From Posidonia oceanica (Eukaryota; Streptophyta; Magnoliopsida; Alismatales; Posidoniaceae): DNA of 64,000 nt. Below the pieces are notes generated by a model. The model did no database searches, was not told the origin of the DNA, and saw only the letters and a list, made by a program, of their open reading frames with translations. Position numbers and translations under genes: made by a program. Location of the stretch: assembly GCA_037176725.1 (NCBI GenBank), contig JAZBRS010000050.1, positions 12,046,001 through 12,110,000 on the forward strand. Reading direction: 5' to 3'. Shown in pieces: positions 53,448-63,955 of this stretch (its first letter is position 1; every line of letters begins with the position of its first letter).

Positions 53448-55797
53448 GAAGGTCAAAGCTGACATATCCATTTGGGACCTAATCCACACCTCTGCCGAAC
53501 ACCGCGAAGCTTTTCTTCGCGTGTTCCAAGCTGCCCGTGTGTCCCAATCTATTGAGCCTTCAGCCTTGGAGAGCATGGTAGGGTTGATTGTGGAGCCCCA
53601 GGTCATCTCTTTTACAAGTAATGAGCTGCCTCCGGCGGGAATTAATCACAACCAACCCCTGTTCGTCACAGTTCAGTTCAAAAGCTTTCGCATTCCCCTA
53701 ACACTGGTTGATAATGGGTCAGGCCTTAATGTCTGCCCCTTGCGTACTGCAACCAAGCTCGGATTCAAAGCCGAGGACATCACGCCAGCCGTAAAGGGAA
53801 TGACAGCTTTTGACAACACCCACCATGACGCTCTAGGGATCTTGATTATTCCCCTTGCTATCGGCCCGGTCGTCTTTGATGTAGAATTCTATGTCATTGA
53901 CTTGAAGCCGAATTTCAATCTTCTGCTTGGGCGCCCTTGGCTCCACAAGCATCAGGTCCTTCCTTCGACCCTCCATCAGATGATAAAGTACCGTCGTGGC
54001 GATGATGTCATTGTCGTCATGGTGGAGAACTTTGAGAAGGAGCGGATCGAGGCAGTCTCCCCCGTGTCTTCACAAGCTATCCCGTTTGACCCCGAGACTT
54101 CTGAAGCTCTATATCGTGTTAATCGGTGCGAGCCGGTTAACTTCATTCCTGATCTTGAACGTGTCAACTCCTTGGCCGTTCACAGCAACCCCTTTCGAAT
54201 GGTCGAGAATGTATGTCACAAGTGGGGTTACATAAAGGGTACGTCGCTCGGGCGTCACGGCCAGGGGATCGTGGAGCCGATCGTAGCGGTGGAGCGGAGG
54301 AAATCTGAAGGCCTCGATTACGAACCCAAGCTCAACGAAGATCACTACCTTCAGCTCAAGGATCAAGAGCCAGCCATCCCCAGAGACCTCGCTAACTTCA
54401 CCAGTGCAGGGGTTCTGGGATCAGCTGATGATCAAGCCGCGGCGCCGACAGAAGACTGGGTCTGTATTGAGGACTACTACTCGGATGAGGAGCAGTCTGG
54501 CACAGTAGAGGCAGTCCCAACTAGCAGCAAGGCAATGATCAGAGCAGAGGCCCCACAATCAGTATATTCAGCTCTCCCTTTGGCAGATACAGCAGGCAGC
54601 TCAGCAGGCCCTGTGGCAGAACTAGCAAGCCCTCACTCTTTTGCAGCCACATCAGCTTCCCAAGTACAATCAGCAGCAGTGCAGGAGTCAGAGACACTCC
54701 TTCTGGCAGGATCAAGCATGCTACCAGCGGTCACAGTTACATCAGTGCCACTGTCCCTATCTCTGGAGGGGCAGTTAGTCAACTCAGTCAGCAGCGCGGC
54801 TCAGCCCGCTTCAGCAGCCACATCTCCAGGAATGCAGCCGGCGCAGTCCGCTTCGCATCCTCCTGACTACCAGCAGCAGCTCTCATGGCAAGACCCCATG
54901 GCGTTAGAGGCTGCACTCTCTCAGTTACGGCCTGATACAAAAGGCCAACTGAGCACTACACTCTCCGGGCCCTTGAGCCCTCAGAAGAGCGTCTCTGCTT
55001 ACTCTTCACCCGCAACAGTGACCCTGGCAGCTTATCCATCTGTGGCACCGCTGACCTGTCTATTTGGGCCTTCTACATCAGAGTTGCCGCCATCGGACGC
55101 GCCCGTGAACCAGATCATGCAGATTCCAAGGGCAGCAATCCGTCTTGCAGTCGGACCAGTGCCGTAGGCCCCCGGCGCCTACTACGTCGACTCACCCTCA
55201 GACGAGGAAGAAGGAGTGGCGATAGAAGCCCAGGTCGATTCGTGGATGTCCGACTTAGAGCTACTTTATCAAGAACAAATCAAGTCGATAGCAGAAGACC
55301 TGGCAGAGCATCGAGCCGCAGAAAGGAAAGGGAAAGCTGTGGTTACGGACCCTCCTCTGCAAGAAGACCATGCCTCTATCATGGTCCTGGAAGAAGGCTC
55401 GGCAACACCGGACTCCCCTAGACCAGATGAACTCATCACCCTCCAACCAGAAGGCGGGTCTAGGTGGTTTGTGCAACACATGCCTCACCGGAGCAGCATA
55501 GCAAGCGGCAGTGCCCAGATCAGCCGCCGGTCCGGCATACCCTCCCTAAGCACACTAGAAGACTCAGAGGAGGAAGCACTAGCAGTCCAAGCTGCAGCAG
55601 TAACAGAGCAGAAAGTAGAATCAGTAACAGAGTTGCCAGCAGCTTCAGCAGCAGAATCATTAGCAGTATCAACAGCAGAATCAGCAAGGCCCTCAGCAGT
55701 ATCAGCAGAGCACTCAGCAGAATCAGTCAGGCTAGAGCAAACAGCAGAAGGAGTTGCCAGGACGGAGGTCGCGCACCGAGGCTACAAGAATACCTGA
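53380..55797 (+). pseudogene. pro: Protease, G-patch-like motif and linker of E
   Basis: Start of the pro-pol frame, +1 relative to gag; one A fewer in the A9 run (53406-53414) would join them. The block SIWDLIHTSAEHREAF opens it. The aspartic protease has Asp-Asn-Gly-Ser at 53710-53721 (LVDNGSGLNVCPL) and LLLGRPWLH near 53920, the form usual in this lineage. A Gly-rich KWGYIKGTSLGRHGQG segment at about 54221-54268 resembles a G-patch. Then comes a long low-complexity Ser/Ala/Gln linker. Stops: TAG 55165-55167 and TGA 55795-55797, both in frame with RT. Confidence 0.85.
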
Positions 55798-57057
55798 GTG
55801 AGCGTGACCATCCTGAAGCGTCACCAGGGCCAAGCAGCGGAACACATGCACTCTTTCGACATTACAAGTCCTTCTTTTGAGAAAGAGATCCTCTCGGAAC
55901 TTATTGCTTATGGAGAGGAGGACGATACGGGCATGGATGAGATTGACGAACCGTTGCCCGAGTTCCGGCCCTATGACGACGACCCAGAAGGCCCCAACCT
56001 CCATGTTGAAGAAGAAACAGAGGTTGTCAACATCGGCACAGCTGAGGAAGTCAGAGAAGTTCGCATTAGTGCTCAGCTGTCCTCCCAGGCTCGAGCAGAG
56101 TTCATCGCATTCTTGAAAGAGTATGCGGATGTCTTCGCCTGGAGTTACGAAGATATGGTTGGCCTTGACATAGAGATAGTGGTGCACAATCTGCCCTTAA
56201 ACCCGGATGCCAAGCCAGTGAAGCAGAAACTAAGAAGATGGCGACCACAGTGGCTGCTCATGATCAAAGAAGAGATAATGAAGCAGCTCAGAGTCAACTT
56301 CTTGAAGGCCGTTCTTTATCCTGAGTGGCTGGCAAACATTGTACCTGTGCCCAAGAAAGATGGCCGAATCCGGATCTGCATCGACTACAGGGACCTGAAT
56401 AAGGCGAGTCCCAAGGACGACTTCCCCCTGCCTCACATTGACGTCCTAGTCGACAATACGGCGGGCCACAAGATGCTCTCCTTCATGGACGGCTTTTCTG
56501 GATATAACCAAATCAAAATGGCAGAAGAAGACATGGAAAAGACTTCATTCATCACCCCTTGGGGAGTCTTCTGCTACCAAGTCATGCCGTTCGGTCTGAA
56601 GAATGCTGGTGCGACCTATTAGAGGGCCATGACTGCGCTTTTCCATGACCTCATGCACCAAGAAGTAGAGGTCTATGTAGACGACATGATTGCTAAAACC
56701 AGAGAGCCTGAAGACCATCTTGCTTGTCTAAAAAAGCTCTTTGATCGTCTACGGAAGTACAAATTACGCCTGAATCCCAAGAAGTGCGTATTCGGGGTGT
56801 CTTCTGGCAAGCTGCTCGGCTACATTGTTAGCCAAAGGGGGATTGAGGTGGACCCGATGAAAGCAAAAGCCATCGTGGACATGCCACCCCCTAGAACTGA
56901 AAAGGAGGTCAGAAGTCTGCTTGGGTGTTTACAGTATATCAGCCGCTTCATTGCACAGCTTACGCCCATCTGTGAACCCATATTCAAGCTCCTGAGGAAG
57001 AATGCGCAAATCGACTGGAGCGAGGAGTGTCAGGCTGCATTTGCCAAGATAAAGTAG
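55798..57057 (+). pseudogene. pol: Reverse transcriptase of E
   Basis: Same frame as the protease. The lead-in FAWSYEDMVGLD is typical of Tat elements. RT motifs: KKDGRIRICIDYRDLN (about 56352-56400), catalytic Asp in FMDGFSGYNQI (about 56484-56516), MPFGLKNAGATY, then YVDD at about 56674-56685, and GYIVSQRGIEV. Stops TAG 56620-56622 (within ATY-x-RAMT, normally Gln) and TAG 57055-57057, both best explained as CAG to TAG. Apart from the stops the domain looks complete. Confidence 0.9.
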
Positions 57058-58062
57058 CTGTTGATCAAGCCTCCTGTCCTGGTTCCCCCTACACCAAGGA
57101 GACCTTTGCTTCTCTACCTTTCTACCACGCAGCATTCCATGGGCGCCGTCTTGGGCCAACATGACGAATCTGGTAGAAGGGAGCGCGCCATCTATTGCCT
57201 GAGCAAGAAATTTAATGAATGCGAAGTCAGGTACAGTACACTAGAGAAGACCTGCTTGTCCCTTGTCTGGGCTGCACAGAAACTAAGGCACTACATGATG
57301 GCATACCCAGTTCAGCTCTTATGCCGGCATGATCCTATCAAGTTCCTCTTTCAAAAGCCGGCCATGGTGGGCAGATGTGCTAAGTGGCAGGTGTTATTGT
57401 CTCAGTACGACATCACCTTTGTCACACAGAAATCCATGAAGGGTCAGGCCATGGCAGACCATCTTGCTGATCTTCCTCTGCCAGAATACCAACCCCTCCA
57501 GACGCAGTTCCCTGACGAGGACATCCTCTTCGCAATGGAGGGCTCTGAGGAGAAAAATCCTGAAAAACAAGAGGAATGGCAGCTCTACTTTGATGGCGCT
57601 GTCAACAAAAAGGGCCGAGGCGTAGGCGCAGTGCTGACCACGCCCCAGGGACAGATGATTCCCTTCGCGAGGAAGTTGACTTTCACCTGCACAAACAATG
57701 AAGCAGAGTATGAAGCATGCATCCTAGGGTTGAAAGTCGCCGTCGAGCATAAGGCGCAAAAGCTGCATGTGCACGGTGATGCCATGCTAGTAATCTCTCA
57801 AGTGAACGGCGACTGGAGGACAAAAGATCCTAAGCTTGTGCCGTATCACGAACACCTGCTGAGGCTGATGGAAGAATTTGAGAGCATCTGCTTCACATAC
57901 ATGAACAGAGCAAAGAATGCATACGCAGACGCGCTAGCAACTCTAGCATCCTGGCTCAGTATACCTGAAGACAGTACAGTAGATGTATCAGTTACCATCA
58001 TAGAGCAGCCTGCACATTGCATGAACATAGAAGAGGCGGATCCAGCAGAGGAGCAGCCCTAG
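57058..58062 (+). pseudogene. pol: Dual RNase H of E
   Basis: First RNase H about 57100-57510 (LLLYLSTTQHSMGAVLG, SKKFNECEVRYSTLEKTC), degenerate. Second, archaeal-type RNase H about 57580-57980: LYFDGAVNKKGRG with its Asp, NNEAEYEACILGL, LHVHGDAMLVISQ and NAYADALATLAS, i.e. the D-E-D-D set is present. The frame continues into a short linker ending in TAG 58060-58062, where A has TGG. The A counterpart (2904-3870) is about as well preserved. Confidence 0.9.
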
Positions 58063-59301
58063 TATCAGGACATAAAATCTTTCCTAGAGTTTGGCAGCTT
58101 TCCTCCTGATGCCACGGCAACAGACAAGAGAACTCTGGCACGTCTGGCGTCAAAATATGTGTTGGGGGCTGGGCAGCTGTACAGAAGGTCATATAATCAG
58201 ATGCTACTGCGCTGCCTGGACAAATCAGAGGCGGACACGCTGATGCTTCAAGTGCATGCAGGGACCTGTGGCCCGCACATGAACGGCGTCCTCCTGGCCA
58301 AGAAGATCATGCTCCAAGGATATTTCTGGCAGACCATGGAAGCAGACTGCTGCCGGTTTGTGCGTAAATGCCACAACTGCCAGATCCATGGTAACTTCAT
58401 CAAGGCCCCCCCACAACAGCTGCATAACATGTCCTCGCCATGGCCCTTCTCCACCTGGGGGATCGATGTCATTGGCGCCATCCACCCTGCTGCTTCAAAT
58501 GGTCATCGCTACATTCTGGTAGCGATCGATTACTTTACCAAGTGGGTGGAAGCGGCCTCTTATAAGACAGTCACCGCTATGGCAACAGAAAAATTTATCA
58601 GGAACAATATCGTTGCCCGATATGGGGTCCCGCACTCTGTCATCTCTAATAATGGCACAAACTTCATTGCCAAAAGGACCGAGGAATACCTGCAGAGTCT
58701 CAAGATCAAGCATCATAGATCCTCGCCCTATCGGCCACAGATGAACGGAGCAGTGGAGTCTGCAAACAAGAACATTGTTAAAATCCTGAAGAAGATGGCA
58801 GAAACCCACAAGGATTGGCATGACAAGCTCCCGTACGCCCTCTGGGCGTATAGGACATCAATCCGGACCTCGACGGGAGCCACCCCGTACTCTCTGGTGT
58901 ACGGCATGGAAGCGGTGTTACCTGTCGAAGTAGAGATCTCCTCACTGCGGATCCTACGAGAAGCTAAGTTGGAAGAGGCAGAATGGGTCGAAGACCGCTG
59001 CGTCCAACTGAATCTGATTGATGAGCACAAACTACAAGCTATGCACAATGCTCACTGTTACCAGAAGCGGATGGCTAGAGCGTTCTTGAAGAAGGTCCAG
59101 CCCAGAAACTTTCGGCCAGGAGATCTCGTTGTACGCGCCATTCATTTACCTGACGGTCGAGGCAAATTCCGACCTAACTGGCGTGGCCCCTTTGTGGTTA
59201 AGCAGATCTTCTCGGGTGGTGCTGTAACTCTTGAGGACATGGACCAGGTCGAGCAGTCCGAGCCGGTCAACTTGTGCTACCTCAAGAAATACTATCAGTA
59301 G
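58063..59301 (+). pseudogene. pol: Integrase of E with Asp-to-Asn at active site
   Basis: Continuous frame to TAG 59299-59301. Zinc-binding H-H-C-C is present (58250-58385, AGTCGPHMNG to KCHNCQIHG). Core: Asp 58465-58467; the second acidic residue is Asn (AAT 58648-58650, ISNNGTNF) where A has Asp; Glu 58756-58758. C-terminal RGPFVVKQIF domain, no chromodomain. The Asn substitution should abolish strand transfer if expressed. Confidence 0.9.
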
Positions 59302-60654
59302 CCTGGAGCAGTCATCGCAGATCATTCTCCTTCATCCCACCTCTTGTACTCCCACCCTTTGCAGGCTCTCGCCCCTCTTCTCGTCCTGTTTCCCCTGCTT
59401 TTGCCTCTGTACATCTTCATACACCACTTTGCTCTATCTTCTCCTGCATCCCCGTACGTTCCGTCCTTTATAATCATCGTCATTCTCTCAAATCATGCAT
59501 TTCATGTTGCCCGGTGATGAGAACCGGAAGTGCTTGCCTACTGCGGAAGGAGCCTCCCGCCTTCACCTAACACTACTTAGATGCCCTAGCTAGTGAGGGA
59601 GCCACCACTCAGGGAGGGCGGGCGAAATGCCCAAACACCTAAGGACTTACACTCCTGGAAAATGCTAGCCAAAAGAGAACACATGTCTAAGCCTGGATAC
59701 ACAAGAAAAGAAAGAAAGAGAAAGCCAAAGTTCATACCACAAAGATCCTAGCCCCCATGTCTCAGAAGCCAGGCACCCACTTCCTCTAGGGTAGGGATAG
59801 TGGAGACCTGCACAGCCAAAAAAAAAAGAAGAAGAAAAAAAGAAAAGAAGAAAAACAAAAGAAAACAAAACAAACAACAAAAAAAAGAAGAAGAAGAGAA
59901 TGATAGAAAAGAAAAAAAAAAGAAAAAGCAAAAATCAACTCCCAAAAAATGAAGGCGAGCAGGGTAATCTCGCACCTTTCACCTACCCCAGAAAAGACTC
60001 CAAATTCAAGCCAGGTCCTCCTTGTCTCCAAGACAGGAATGGGGGGAGCCCGGCACACCTACATAGAAGCAAGAAAGACAAGAAAGAGGAAAAGAGTGAG
60101 TGTAAGTCCTTAAGAGTTTGGTATGTAGCCCGTCCTCTCTACACCACCACCAAACATCACCAGCACCCTTTCCTGGAGTGCCACCAACAAGTTAGGAGTC
60201 TGAGTAGAGTCCAGTGAATCAGGGACCGCTCCATTCCTAAGACAGCAGGCACTAAAGCATTCCGTATGCTGAGGGCAAACCACTCCAATCATTAACCATG
60301 CATACATCTGCATTCCCGATCATCTCATCCCCCCTTTAGTCATTCTGCCTTGCAAGGTCTGCTCTGGTACTGAGACAGTATTCCTACTCGGCACGTGTTG
60401 GCATTATCGAGCTGCACTGGTCAGAGACTCCTGCCAGTCCCCACCCCCGTGCCAACAGAATCTCCTACTTATATGTGCTTAATTGCCATGCTCTGAATGT
60501 TTACTGCTAAATATGTTGAACTGCTTTGCCAGTCTTAGAATCTGCTTACACTCAACGATTATGTACTAGCAGGAAGTCTGATGATCTATAGTCTTGGTAA
60601 CAGGTGCTTGAAGATCCTGCAGCAGCTATCTGCCTACACTCTGCGATCTGCGCA
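59302..60654 (+). other. Spacer between integrase and third ORF of E
   Basis: Non-coding. Conserved 100-nt block 59509-59609, A-rich tract 59815-59935 with an open but meaningless Lys-rich frame, a block shared with A starting CTGAGACAGTA (60378), and a candidate 3' splice site TTGGTAACAG|GTGC near 60603. Confidence 0.6.
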
Positions 60655-61857
60655 ATGGGTTTCCCTACTCTGGTGACCCCAGCACACTGCTCAGAGACCC
60701 TGCGAGAATGGATTGGTAAGCTCACCCAAGGAGACTGCAAAAAGCTGCGTCTATGGGGCATTCCAACCAAGCTACTGAAGGCTGCTGATGTAGAAGTGAG
60801 CCGCCATCTTTTGTGTGCCGCCGCAAGGTTCTGGAAACCAGCACACCACGTCTTTCGCTTTGGCAGAACTGAACTGACACCCACGCTGGAAGAAGTGCGT
60901 CGGATCTGCGGCTTCTCCAAGATCATGGGGCCGCCTATCTTCATGAGGCGTGACGGATACCTCGAGGTCCTAAGCCAACTAACTGGGCTCCCTACTCGAA
61001 GCTGCCAACAAAGACTGATCTGCACCAGCGGACCTGAACCCATGCTTCGCCTAGCGCACTTTGATGATGTCATGAAGAAGCGCGTGGAACTCGGAGATGA
61101 GCTGTGGCTCCGAGGGTTTGTCATCCGCTTCCTGGGCGAGCTAATCTTTACTCATGGCCGACTGACAGTGGCCATTGAGGTTGCAGAAATAGCACTTGCT
61201 GTGGTGACCCGGCAGATAGACCTGGCACCGGTTGTTCTGGCAGAGACATACCGCGGGCTGGACCGCATCTCACATCACTGCCGCCACTTCCATGGCTGTG
61301 GGGCACTTATACAAGTCTGGCTAGCCGCACACTTAGAGATGGACCTTCTGCGCCCCCAGGTGCATGCTTTTGAAGCCTACTGCAGCAGCAGCCGTGCCAG
61401 GACAGTCAAGAGCGTCAAGGAAGAATATGACAGGCTATCAGCACTGACCGACGACGCAGTAACCTGGCGTATCATTCCCTCTGTGGCCGAGCCATTCACT
61501 GTCTTCTTCAGCGCGCGTGACACACGGCTGATTGTACTACCAGGATTCACCGCGGGTGTGGAATACCACCCTATCAGGGTCATGTGCCAGTTTGGCTTCC
61601 GGCAGGGCGCCTTTGTTGACAGCACAGCACCCAAGCTTCTACAGACATACCCTCTTAGCACGACTGCCCCAACAAAGAAGCTGGCCAATCTGATGCAGCA
61701 TGGAGTGCGATCAACAGACATCGCAGCTGCGAGAGGTGTAGGATGTACCCCTGAGTACCTGACCGAGGTCCAAGAGCTCTGGCCTATCAATGAAATCCGG
61801 CCAGGCGGCCCTTTATTCCCCGACTCCAGGCAGTCGAAGAAGGCCCGAACCGGCTAG
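60655..61857 (+). CDS. Third ORF of E, intact DUF7745/plant-mobile-domain-like protein
   Basis: 400 residues from ATG 60655 to TAG 61857. The ATG is chosen because A and C have ATG at the same alignment position while upstream codons diverge. Family hallmarks: FWKPAHHVFRFG then ELTPTLEEVRRICGF near residues 60-95, a mostly helical middle, and a basic C-terminus with SRQSKKARTG. No catalytic motif recognised. It is the only fully open frame of E, located 3' of integrase, the position of env in retroviruses; Ogre elements usually carry their extra ORF upstream of gag. Expression could use the acceptor about 50 nt upstream. Function unknown. Confidence 0.85.
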   Translation: MGFPTLVTPAHCSETLREWIGKLTQGDCKKLRLWGIPTKLLKAADVEVSRHLLCAAARFWKPAHHVFRFGRTELTPTLEEVRRICGFSKIMGPPIFMRRDGYLEVLSQLTGLPTRSCQQRLICTSGPEPMLRLAHFDDVMKKRVELGDELWLRGFVIRFLGELIFTHGRLTVAIEVAEIALAVVTRQIDLAPVVLAETYRGLDRISHHCRHFHGCGALIQVWLAAHLEMDLLRPQVHAFEAYCSSSRARTVKSVKEEYDRLSALTDDAVTWRIIPSVAEPFTVFFSARDTRLIVLPGFTAGVEYHPIRVMCQFGFRQGAFVDSTAPKLLQTYPLSTTAPTKKLANLMQHGVRSTDIAAARGVGCTPEYLTEVQELWPINEIRPGGPLFPDSRQSKKARTG

Positions 61858-62130
61858 GGCACTTATGCAGCTACTATGTAGTTTCTTTTCAAGTTATGCT
61901 GTATCTTTTGGCCTAACACAGGCATGTAATCAATAGTTCCTTCAATGCAAAAGCGTTTTCTGCTATCTGCTTGCACCTCAAGACTACTTAATGCATTGCA
62001 TAATCATTGTCAACCTCATCTTGGGCCCTTTGGCCAGACTTGCAGCCAACACAACGCAGGAAAGTCCTCAGCAGCCAATCCGGAGTCCAGAATCTCTGCA
62101 GACCCGCACTGTCAAGCCAAGCCATCCAGC
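61858..62130 (+). other. Spacer after third ORF of E
   Basis: Non-coding, similar to 7829-8130 of A (ATCTTGGGCCCT, ACAACGCAG). Nothing else seen. Confidence 0.5.
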
Positions 62131-63930
62131 GTCCCCAGCTGAGTCTCTGCGGGCTGGCAACCCTAACTGCTCGGCGATAGGTCCGTTAACCTGTCATCCC
62201 CGGGCTAGCAACCCTAACTGCTCAGCGATAGGTCCGTTAACCTGTCATGCCCGGGCTGGCAACCCTAACTGCTCGGCGATAGGTCCGTTAACCTGTCATC
62301 CCCGGGCTGGCAACCCTAACTGCTCGGCGATAGGTCCGTTAACCTGTCATCAGCGGGCTGATAGCCCTAACTGCTCGGCGATAGGTCCGTTAACCTATCA
62401 TTCGGGCTGATATCCCTAACTATTCGGCGATGGGTTCGTCAACCTATCATCCATCCGCCTGTTCATCCACCCTTGCATTCTGGTGCCAGGGGCGCTTCGG
62501 ATGTCCCCTGGCATCATTCTGATACCAGGGGCATCTTTTTCGGCTGCCCTGTGGTATCGTCCCCCTCACCCGATCGGGCTGGCACCCCTAACTGCTCGGC
62601 GATAGGTTCGTCAACCTATCATCCATTCATCTATCCATCCTCGCATTTCGGTACGAGGAGTGCTTCGGCTGTCCCCTGGTATCATCCTGATACGAGGGGC
62701 ATCTTGTTTGCTGCCCCTCGGTATCCATTTCCATCCTCGTTTGGGCTGACATCCCCAACTGTCGCGGGAGCGTCTCTGGACCTCTGCTGCACCTTTTGGT
62801 TCGGCATCCCACCCCCTTTCCACCCTCAGCGGGCTGATAGCCTTAACTATCCGGCGATGAGTCCGTTAACTCCTCATTCGGGCTAATAGCCCTAACTATC
62901 CGGCGATGAGTCCGTTAACTCCTCATTCGGGCTGGCACCCCTAACTGCCCAGCGATACGTTCGTCAACCTATCATCCATTCATCTATCCATCATCGCATT
63001 TCGATGCCAGGGGCACTTCGGCTATCCCCTGGCATCATCCTGATACCAGGGGCATCTTTTTTGCCGCCCCTTGGTATCCCACTTCCATCTGCATTGGGCT
63101 GACATCCCCAACTGTCGCGGGAGTGTCTCTGGACCTCTGCCGCACCTTCTGGTTCGGTATCCCGCCCACTTTCCACCCTCAGCGGGCTGATAGCCCTAAC
63201 TATCCGGTGATGAGTCCGTTAACTCCTCACTCGGGCTGATAGCCCTAACTATCCGGCAATGAGTCCGTTAACTCCTCATTCGGGCTGATAGCCCTAACTA
63301 TCCGGTGATGAGTCCGTTAACTCATCACTCGAGCTGATAGCCCTAACTATCCGGCGATGAGTCCGTTAACTCCTCACTCAGGCTGATAGCCCTAACTATC
63401 CGGTGATGAGTCCGTTAACTCCTCACTCGGGCTGATGGCCCTAACTATCCGGTGATGAGTCCGTTAACTCCTCACTCGGGCTGATAGCCCTAACTATCCG
63501 GCGATGAGTCCGTTAACTCCTCATTCGGGCTGGCACCCCTAACTGCCCTGCGATAGGTTTGTCAACCTATCATCCATTCATTTATCCATCATCGCATTTC
63601 GGTGCCAGGAGCACTTCGGCTGTCCTCTGGCATCATCCTGATACCAGGGGCATCTTTTTTGCTATCCCTTGGTATCCCACTTCCATCTGCATTGGGCTGA
63701 CATCCCCAACTGTCACGGGAGCATCTCTGGGCCTCTGCCTGGCTCGGTATCCCGCCCCCTTTCCACCTTCAGTGGGCTGATAGCCCTAACTATCCGGTGA
63801 TGAGTCCGTCAACTCATCAGTGGGCTGATAGCTCTAACTATCCGGTGATGAGTCCGTTAACTCCACAGCGGGCTGATAGCCCTAACTATCCGGTGATAGG
63901 TCCGTTAACTTATCACTCATTTCATCGTAG
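62131..63930 (+). repeat. Hairpin array of E
   Basis: About 49-bp composite units, each with two hairpins. The first is GATAGCCCTAACTATC, or GGCA.., or GACATCCCCAACTGTC. The second has the loop TCCGTTAA or TTCGTCAA on changing stems: GATAGG 62380-62385/CCTATC 62394-62399; GATAGGTT 62601-62608/AACCTATC 62613-62620; GTGATGAG 63305-63312/CTCATCAC 63321-63328; GTGATAGG 63893-63900/CTTATCAC 63909-63916. Between runs stand longer hairpins: TGCCAGGGG 62484-62492/CCCCTGGCA 62505-62513 and GATGCCAGGGG 63003-63013/CCCCTGGCATC 63026-63036. Confidence 0.88.
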
Positions 63931-63955
63931 AGTAAATAGCATTTTGTTGCATATC

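Larger units (their letters stand above)
43439..63955 (+). mobile_element. Element E, near-complete Tat/Ogre-like retrotransposon
   Basis: 5' LTR, PBS, leader, gag, pro, RT, RNase H, second RNase H, integrase, spacer, intact third ORF and hairpin array, cut at 63955 by minus-strand LTR G before its polypurine tract and 3' LTR. Left flank ACGGG (43434-43438) is the expected target duplication. By comparison with A, about 1.5 kb of internal sequence plus the 3' LTR are missing from view; the full size is about 28 kb. Confidence 0.93.
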
